25,127 nt of DNA, from the NCBI GenBank assembly GCA_021014945.1, contig MU266661.1, positions 1 through 25,127 on the forward strand. Direction: 5' to 3'. This DNA comes from Leucogyrophana mollusca. Lineage: Eukaryota > Basidiomycota > Agaricomycetes > Boletales. Made by a program: the position numbers and the translations under genes. Every line of letters starts with the position of its first letter. The first letter of the stretch is position 1. Of this stretch, positions 17,954 through 25,127 are shown piece by piece. The notes below the pieces were generated by a model. It was not told the DNA's origin. It did not search any database and worked only from the letters and a program-made list of their open reading frames with translations.

Positions 17954-20900
17954 ATGATGTCTTTAGGTGCTGGCACTAGTTCCTTCGGAACAGTTGCAAT
18001 ATCGGGATTTGAGCCCGTCAGCCTTGGATCCGCTCCTGAAAACGATGGTGAGAATCTGTTACGATCAGGTGAGTCCGATTACCGTTGTTGTTACCAGGCC
18101 ATGGCTCACATCGTCTCGCAATCGTCATCTGTGTAATTGTTCGTTTTATGTTGCCGTTTATTTGTTTGTGTCATATATAGAGCTTCGAACTATTGCATTT
18201 TGCACGGGCGGGCAGATTATTCCCGAAGGTCGTCTTGTTGCCGTGCAAGTGGGTATGTTGAATAGGTCGTACGATTTCCGTTTTGTGTGTGATTCGTTCG
18301 CTTCCTTGCAAAGGCGAATATATGTTGGGGATGTTCGCAATTTAGTGTTTCGCTTGGATCTTCGTGTACTGATAAATGGCTTTCGATATTTTAGTGTTGT
18401 CGGATTGAAAGAATTGTGCCGTTTTCATGGTGTGAACGTCAAATGTCGTGCAAATGCTAGTGAAATTCTCGCTACGTTGGGGCTTCACGTATGTTCTGCC
18501 AGTTGTGCTGATGGGTTAAATGTGTTTTATGCTCGGGCGAGAAATCGTCGAGACATAGAGCGGAAGTTTACCCGAAATATTACTGAGCGCATTTCCGTTG
18601 CTGGTAAAGGGACAGTGTCGGAATCAGTAAATAAAATGCAAGCAATCGATCGTAATATTTATGCGGATGAGTGGAAAGCCGATGGGAACGAGGATGATGT
18701 TGATGATTTGTCCGTCTATGAGATTGCAAGTGGAGAACTGAAGATGTCGATCCTGAACGAGTGGGAGAAAATGATGTCAACGGATCGTCAGAAGAGGTTA
18801 CCTTGTTCAGTTTGTGGTGAGGGTTGCACATCTGAGAATCTAGTGAAGAGGGCTTGTTGCAATGTGCCTTTGTCCTTGCTGGTGAACAGAGATTTACCCG
18901 TAGGCGTTTTTCCGAAGGGTTACAACGCGGAAGCCTATGAGTATGCTATAGTGCATCCAGGTGGGTTGACCAATACATCACATGCTGAATCAATGATGCT
19001 GTGTAGAAGGTGTGAAGTCAGTTTGTGCGAGCATAGAGAAATGCCGAAGTATGCATTAGCAAACTGGTTGTATTATGGGTATGATTGTTTGCCTACAGAT
19101 GTAAGGAATGGTTTTGCACATTCGTCGCCGTTTGAGCGTATACTTATTGCGCGGGCGCGAGCTAGTAAGATATGTTTCCGGTTCACGAAAACAGCGTCCA
19201 GTCCTGGTTCGGATGAGTCGTGTATGGGAAGTTCTGGTGATAGTAGCTCAGCTAGCCGTAAATATTCGAGAGGAAACATTGTTGTAATGCCACAAGATGC
19301 AGCGAATTTGCAAACTGTTTTACCGCCGTCCCGAAGCGAACTACTGGACACGGTTTGTGCGGTATTTGTTGGTGGTGAGGTACCTTCACGAACGACAATC
19401 ATGAAACTAACCCCGATTTTGGTCCGAAAGTCGCGAGTGCGAATGTTAGTGGAATTCTTGTTGAAAAATAATTCGGATTATAAGACGGATTCATCGTTTA
19501 TAGGTTTAAGCGATAGAAATGTAGATGCTTTGTTGGAATCGGAAAGTGCGGACGAAGGTGTGCCTGCCTGTTTGGAAATACGACATTTGTCCAAAAGTGA
19601 AGGTATTGAGAGTGCGAGTACAGGATACACAGGACGTGACTTGTACGAGGATCCGTTTGGGAATTCGGATGTTGTAATGGAGAACGTGGGTTATACCATG
19701 GGCGAGTATTCTGCAAAGAGCTATAGAGAGATGAAGATGGATGCGTTGTCGCATTGTCTACGTGGTCGACCGTTTGTTCAATCAAGGGCGGGGTCACGGC
19801 CAATTCCTGATTTTGAGAACCCTAAGTTACTCACCTGGCTGTTTCCGCACCTGGATCCGTGGGGTATTGGCGCTTTCTACCATCCAGCGAGGTCAAAGCA
19901 CCTTTCAATGCGTGAGCAACTTTGTCATTTGGTACGCATGTATGATTCACCGTTTGCGAGGGATGTGGATTTTGCATTCGTGTTCTATAATATTTTGCAG
20001 AAGAGAAGTGTGGTTCACGATGTTCACTTCAAGGTGCCTCAGCGCAGATACGATGATATTGTGGGTGGTTTGTTAAGAGTCGACATTGATGTTCTACACA
20101 ATTTGCAAAGACGTATGAGGGATGACGCAGGATATGCGCCGTGTGACGACGAGGAAAGGCGAATATGGAAGGTCTTGAGCCAAGTGACAATGGTTGGTCG
20201 TGGAATTCCTGGAACAACCGCCTATAAGCTTAGTTTGCGTAATGAGATCAGAGGGCTGATTCTTCACAAAGGGACGCCTACGCTGTTTCTAACAGTCAGT
20301 CCTTCGGACGTTCATCATCCGTTGATGAGGTTGATTGGTGGTCAAGATGTTGTCTTGGAGGATATGATGCAAGGGGAGGATTTGGATGACTGGAGTCGAC
20401 GTGTGTTTGCTGCGCGAAATCCTGCAGCGTCTGCGATATTTTTCCATACGATTATCACTGCTTTTATCAGAGTAATTTTGAGGTTTAAGAGAGGTGATAG
20501 AGGGTTGTTTGGATATTGTAGTGCATTCTATGGTACGGTCGAGAGTCAAGGCCAAGGCATGCTGCATTGTCACATGTTAATCTGGCTCCGAGGTCATCCA
20601 TCACCGCAAACACTACGGGATAGGATGACGGGTTCGACAAGGTATAAAACAGCTGTTTTCCGATGGATCGAGTCCATTATAAAGTGTGAGTTATTGGGGG
20701 CTACGGCAGTCACGTTGGAGCCCGATGGAATGCCTTTACCTCGTCCAAATCGAAAGGAAGATACTGGGGACCCACATCCTGGTGTTATCCCATCTCCCAC
20801 GTGTGATGGTTTGACGTTTGATGAGTTTTATGTCCAGTTCGAAGATTTCGTCAATGCACTGGTCAAAGAATATAACTGGCACGTTCACACAGGAACGTGC

Positions 20901-23900
20901 TGGAAGTATCTTAAGCGGGGAGACCGGCGTGATGATGCGCATTGTCGAATGAGAATCAATGGTTCGACGTTGCCTGAAACGACGTTGGACGACGAAACAT
21001 TGTCTATTTTATTGCGTCGGCTTCATCCTCGTATAGCTGCATATAATGAGGTGGTAATCTTTTTACTGAAATGTAATATGGATTTGAAGTTCATTGGATC
21101 GGGTGAGGCTGCCAAGGCTTTGATATTCTATGTCACTGATTATGTTACAAAGCCGGCGCTTCCAGCGTACATCGGCTTAGCAGCGTTAGCGAGTGCCATA
21201 GAGAAAACCAATGAGAGGACAAATACGGCGCGTTCGCAAGAAACTGTGGAAAACCCTGGGAGACGAGCTTTAACGATGGCTGTGAACAGTATGATTTCGC
21301 GTCTGGAGATGTCCCACCCTCAAATTATGAGCTACTTACTTGGTGGTGGCGATTATTACAGGTCTCATTCATTTCAAGTATTGTACTGGGGGTCCTTTAG
21401 TCGGCTACTGGAAGATCTTGAGAATAAAGTAAGTGACAACCATGGTACGTCAAACGAATCGTGTAGTGAACATGAACGACTTACTGACAAACGTTTGGAT
21501 GTTGCCAGTCGAGACAGACCTGAGCAAGCTGTGGTAATCACCATGCAGTCAGGGTCTATTACCGCATCGAATCAACAGTACGACTACCTGTATCGCAGTA
21601 CAGCTGAACCTTTCGATGGAATGTGTTTGTATGAATTTATCGGTCGAACGAAGAAAGTACAACGGAAGCATTTGGAGTTCCTTCCACGTATCATCGTTAC
21701 AGAAAGCGACGAGGAAGTCGGTGATAATCCTGAAGAAACTAGTGGGCTGTTTTGTGATGCGAAACATCCGCAATTTGAGACTCACCGATTGAAGCTGCGA
21801 GAAACATTCATAGTCCCCGTGTTGTTGGGCGACAGTATTCCGCGTTATGATCGTAGTGATGCAGAGCGTGAAGAATGGGCTAGGGCCGTGCTAATTCTGT
21901 TTAAACCGTGGCGCGTCGCTGCGGACTTACGAAGGGAGGGAATTAGTTGGTTTGATTCATTTGAGTCCTGTCGGTCGTCGTTCCCGTCCTATATTTGGAG
22001 CACAATTAAGAACATTAATGTACTCGCGGAGTGCAGGGATGCTCGAGCAAGTAACTCTTCGTATACGAGTCAGCTGCGGGTGGTATATGGTGATGATAGC
22101 ATAGATATGGAAGAGGATTTAAATGGTCAGTATGAGGTGTCGCATACACACAATATCTTCGATGGGTGTGATAAGGAGCGTGATGTTGTTGAGTTCGACC
22201 AGATCGTAGAGGTTCTTGGTGAAGGAGTATGTAGTTCTATCGATCGTTGTTACGAGGCCGCAGGAACGCGGCTTGATGATGGTATCGATAGTGCGTGTGC
22301 GTTGGATGATGCTGTGCTTGACGTCACGAAAGGTGTGCCTGATACTGTCACTGCTCATCTGAAAACCATGGGAATGCTAAAGCGTAAGCGACGACCTGAA
22401 CTATGTGATGATACTATATTGGATGGAGAACAGAGTGCTAAGAGAGTTAGAGTACAGGGTCCCGTCGTGGAGCTGTCTACGTTGCCACAGTTAGGAGGGG
22501 GCAGTGCAACTGTAAAAAATTATAACACTGTGAACAGAACGTTTTTGGACGTAGATAAATGCATAGATCACGTGGCCGATAAAATGAACTTACTAGGAAA
22601 TGAAGAGCAAGAGATGGCGTTTCGTATTGTGGCAAATCATGCGAAAAGAGGGGGGCGAGCCGAACAGCTTTTGATGTACATTGCAGGTGTTGGAGGAACG
22701 GGTAAGTCCCATGTCATTAAAAGCGTTGTATCCTTATTCAAGGCGCTAGATAAGACGAAAGAGTTGTTTCTTAGTGCTCCAACAGGAATTGCAGCGGTAT
22801 TAATTTCGGGGTATACAATACATGCATTGACTATGCTAGGGGGAAATACTGCATTGAAAAAAGTTGATTATTCTGAATTACGAGATCTATGGGCAAAGGT
22901 GAATTATTTGATTGTAGATGAGGTGTCTATGGTATCAGCGATGTTTCTGTGTCGGATTCATCACAGATTGAGGGAGGCAAAAGCAGAAACCGCGGGAAGT
23001 TCAGAAAAGCCTTTCGGGGGGGTCAATGTTATATTCACGGGTGATTTCGGACAGCTGAGTCCTGTGAAACAGGCATCACTTTATAAATATTCACTGGTTA
23101 ATGATCCGCGTTTTGATGAATGCTGTAATGTGGATGGAGTTGATGCTCTTACAGGGGTTTATCTCTGGCGCTTAGTAAATGTAGTTGTGCAATTGACGAA
23201 AAACCATCGACAAGAAAGTGATGGGTTTTATGCTGATTTTCTATCTCGTGTGCGAGTGGGTGAATGTTGGCACCCCCGAATCCCTGGTTCATTGCATAGT
23301 TCGATGGAGATGGAATGTGGAACGTACGAATCTGATTTTCATATGCTGAATAGTCGGTTATTGGATAAAGTACTTACAGATTCCTTAGATGTATCTATAT
23401 TTGCGGATGCGCCGATCATTGTTGGGAGTCGTCGGATCAGAGATGCTCTGAATGCGAAGAGGGTTGTTCAGCATGCCGCTCATGTTAAGGAAGAAGTTCA
23501 TATATATTACGCCAAAGATTGTATTGCCAAACAGGTTGTAGGTGGTAGTTTACGCGAACGCTTGTGGGATTATTCGGCGACGGTTACAGAAGATGCGATG
23601 GGTAAATTGCCGATGTTCATCGGTATGAAGGTAATGATAACGACCAATATGGCAATTTCTAGACGCGTTGTGAATGGAATGGAAGGTACGGTCGTTGGTA
23701 TTTGCTATTCAACAGACGATGAACATCGTCGATACGCGCGCCTTGTCTATATTAACATACCTCAGACTGGAATGTTTGCTGATGATTTACCAATAGATGT
23801 GGTGCCTGTATGTCCTGACAGAACATGGTTCTCGGTTCAAGTGCGTGTGGGGATGGGTTCTAGTAGGCGATATGTCAGCAGAACACAAATACCACTGGTT

Positions 23901-24158
23901 CCGGGATATTCTTACACTGACTATAAAAGTCAAGGACGTTCACTGGAAGCAGCTATTGTGGACATAGCAAGTGCGCGTTCACTTCAAGGTGTTTACGTTA
24001 TGCTGTCTCGAGTGAAGAGTTTACGAGGTCTCGCATTGCTCCGAAGATTTTCACCCGTAAAGCTTTATCAGAGATTGCCACAGGACCTTCGCGATGAATT
24101 ATCAAGGTTAGGGCTTCTAGCGTTAGCGACCAAAGAAGCCTATCGGCGGCACGATTAG
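17954..24158 (+). CDS. Helitron-type RepHel: HUH two-tyrosine Rep fused to Pif1-family helicase
   Basis: The protein would nick and rejoin single-stranded DNA and unwind it for rolling-circle-type transposition or replication in the nucleus. ATG ATG at 17954 starts a 38-codon exon ending at a GTGAGT donor (18069). A 112-base intron ends ATATAG (18180), and phase 1 is kept into one exon of 5978 bases, giving 2030 residues. An unspliced reading from GTG 17967 is also open but in a different frame. Features: Cys pairs C247/C250 and C313/C316 (possible zinc binding), a Helitron-like N region from about residue 560, the HUH motif H834-C-H836 in GMLHCHMLIWL, and catalytic tyrosines Y1022 and Y1026 with K1029 (FYVTDYVTK). 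Helicase motifs are Walker A GVGGTGKS (1541-1548), DE at 1618-1619, GDFGQLSPV (1659 on), TKNHRQ, and LSRVKS with R1982. No stop or frameshift interrupts it, and every core motif is present, so it is likely functional. It is long for the family. Confidence 0.95.
18069..18180 (+). other. Intron of the RepHel gene
   Basis: Donor GTGAGT at 18069, acceptor CATATATAG ending at 18180, length 112 bases (not a multiple of 3). Splicing joins the ATG-started frame at 17954 to the long RepHel frame and creates a GAG codon at the junction. This explains why the long frame itself has no early ATG. Confidence 0.65.
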
Positions 24159-24785
24159 GTGAAGAAGCCTACCGACAAGAGACCCCATGTCTTACCATTA
24201 GTGTCATGTATATGTACTATGATTTATTCATGGCCAGAACACGGGGCTTGTGCTACTGTGTGAGCCGTCTAGGCTTCACTGCAGGTAAGAGTAATTAGGG
24301 GACATACCTGGGTGAGTATAGAGATAAACGTGGATATTGTGAGATTGAGTATAGGGGGACGGGCACTGACCACTTAACAAGCGTTCTAAAAATGTCTGCG
24401 TATTGCACCTTCTATTCTTCAGGGACGTTTAGTCTGAACGAGTGACCTTTCGTGGGTGTAGGAACGAGGTCTAGAGGCCAGTTACGACACAAAAGGCCGA
24501 GATAGTGTCTCGGTGCTGGGATATTCAATCGGGAAGAACAAATAGTGGTGCTGCAAAAAAGGCTGATTTGCCATCTCCTGCTGTGGGAACAACGATCACG
24601 TCTTCCTCAGGTGAGCATCAGGAAAACTACACTCTGCTTACAGCAAATCTCAGGTCGATAGATCAGGTTTCGGTTTCCTTCATTGACCGCCTTTGTTTGT
24701 CCTTGGAGCGTGTCCAAATAAATTACCGTGCCCCCAGTCTCTCGTGACCTCACTGCTCGAGTTCACCAACCCTTACGGCCTCGGA
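24159..24785. other. 3' flank of RepHel up to the right TIR
   Basis: No firm gene is present. An 80-codon frame at 24505-24747 uses a GTG start and crosses a donor-like GTGAGC (24611), so it may be an exon at best. Other splice-like sites (GTAAGA at 24285) lack partners. The GC-rich hairpin at 24497-24513 is the only notable structure, and ACTTG motifs like those of the left end are absent. Confidence 0.4.
24497..24513. repeat. Short GC-rich hairpin downstream of RepHel
   Basis: CCGAGA (24497-24502) and TCTCGG (24508-24513) pair perfectly around TAGTG, and CTGG follows at 24516-24519. Classical Helitrons end with a short hairpin followed by CTRR, but there the spacing is usually longer and the next base is T. 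Here the next base is G, so the resemblance is only partial. Confidence 0.4.
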
Positions 24786-25127
24786 TATGATAACTTCTCA
24801 TGACAGTCTGATGACTGGTGCCGCCTTGAAGTGGGTTGCTGGAGGTTGGGAGCGCAATGGCATTCCGGATGGCGTGGCTCAATGAATGTGGTGGACTGTA
24901 CCTGCGACGTGGCTAGAACAACATGTTTGAAGCTCCGCTTGAAGACCTTTGTCCAACCACACAAGCGCTGCCAAATGCTCCAAGCTGTCAACCTGCGCTC
25001 AAGCGACACTCACCTCAACCATCCAACCATCTATCCGATGATCCATCCATCCATTCATGACCCAACGGAACCAAATTAAACACGCCCCAAGCAAACAACC
25101 TGCCCACTGACGCAACTTATGGCCTGG
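24786..25127 (-). repeat. Right terminal inverted repeat (342 bp)
   Basis: This is the inverted partner of bases 1-345 and lacks the 3-base TAA present in the left copy (the gap falls between 24900 and 24901). All other bases agree, so the two ends have been homogenised or separated very recently. Open frames of 75-83 codons run through both copies, but they have no compelling start and no protein-like composition, and I do not call them genes. Confidence 0.97.

Noticed and set aside
18158..22358. Many minus-strand ORFs of 60-109 codons inside RepHel
   Set aside because: They are antisense shadows of a continuous 5.98-kb coding exon with conserved motifs.
1..25127. CRISPR arrays, tRNA or rRNA genes
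   Set aside because: No regularly spaced repeats and no cloverleaf or rRNA signatures were seen.

Overview
The window is one complete-looking mobile element of about 25 kb. It begins and ends with a long terminal inverted repeat (TIR): positions 1-345 are the reverse complement of 24786-25127, identical except for one 3-base indel. Target-site duplications cannot be seen because the window stops at the repeat ends. The host is most likely a basidiomycete fungus, probably an agaricomycete. This is inferred from short introns (mostly 48-65 bases, with GTRNGY donors and YAG acceptors), an F-box protein of the agaricomycete type, and a fungal-style Helitron helicase.

The right part (17.9-24.2 kb) is dominated by one gene. 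It encodes a 2030-residue RepHel protein: a Helitron-type HUH/two-tyrosine Rep nuclease fused to a Pif1-family helicase. It looks intact, with an ATG, one short first exon, a 112-base intron and one very long exon. To its left, on the minus strand, lies a complete seven-exon gene for the small (R2) subunit of class I ribonucleotide reductase. All metal ligands, the radical tyrosine and a phenylalanine-ended C-terminal tail can be read after splicing.

The left part (0.9-15.3 kb) is packed with short open blocks that join into multi-exon genes. They include a basic Ser/Pro-rich protein (1.06-2.37 kb, +), a minus-strand gene ending in a helical domain (2.5-3.1 kb), a single-exon F-box protein (3.85-4.77 kb, +), a small membrane protein (5.9-6.3 kb, -), a divergent pair (6.5-7.6 kb - and 7.7-8.95 kb +), and several plus-strand genes from 9.6 to 15.3 kb. 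Apart from the F-box protein I do not recognise these products, and many splice choices are tentative. They were joined by eye on phase-compatible splice sites, so they carry moderate or low confidence.

The most interesting point is the combination. A Helitron-type replicase normally belongs to elements without long TIRs, yet here it sits inside a long-TIR element with no recognisable DDE transposase, tyrosine recombinase, integrase or DNA polymerase B, together with a nucleotide-synthesis gene. Either this is an unusual TIR-bounded, RepHel-driven (perhaps virus-like or plasmid-like) element, or a Helitron has nested inside another large element whose mobility gene I cannot recognise. Non-coding structure includes a cluster of ten ACTTG motifs just inside the left TIR, a 21-bp-arm hairpin between two divergent genes at 3.4 kb, and a diverged direct repeat at 9.9 and 10.35 kb.
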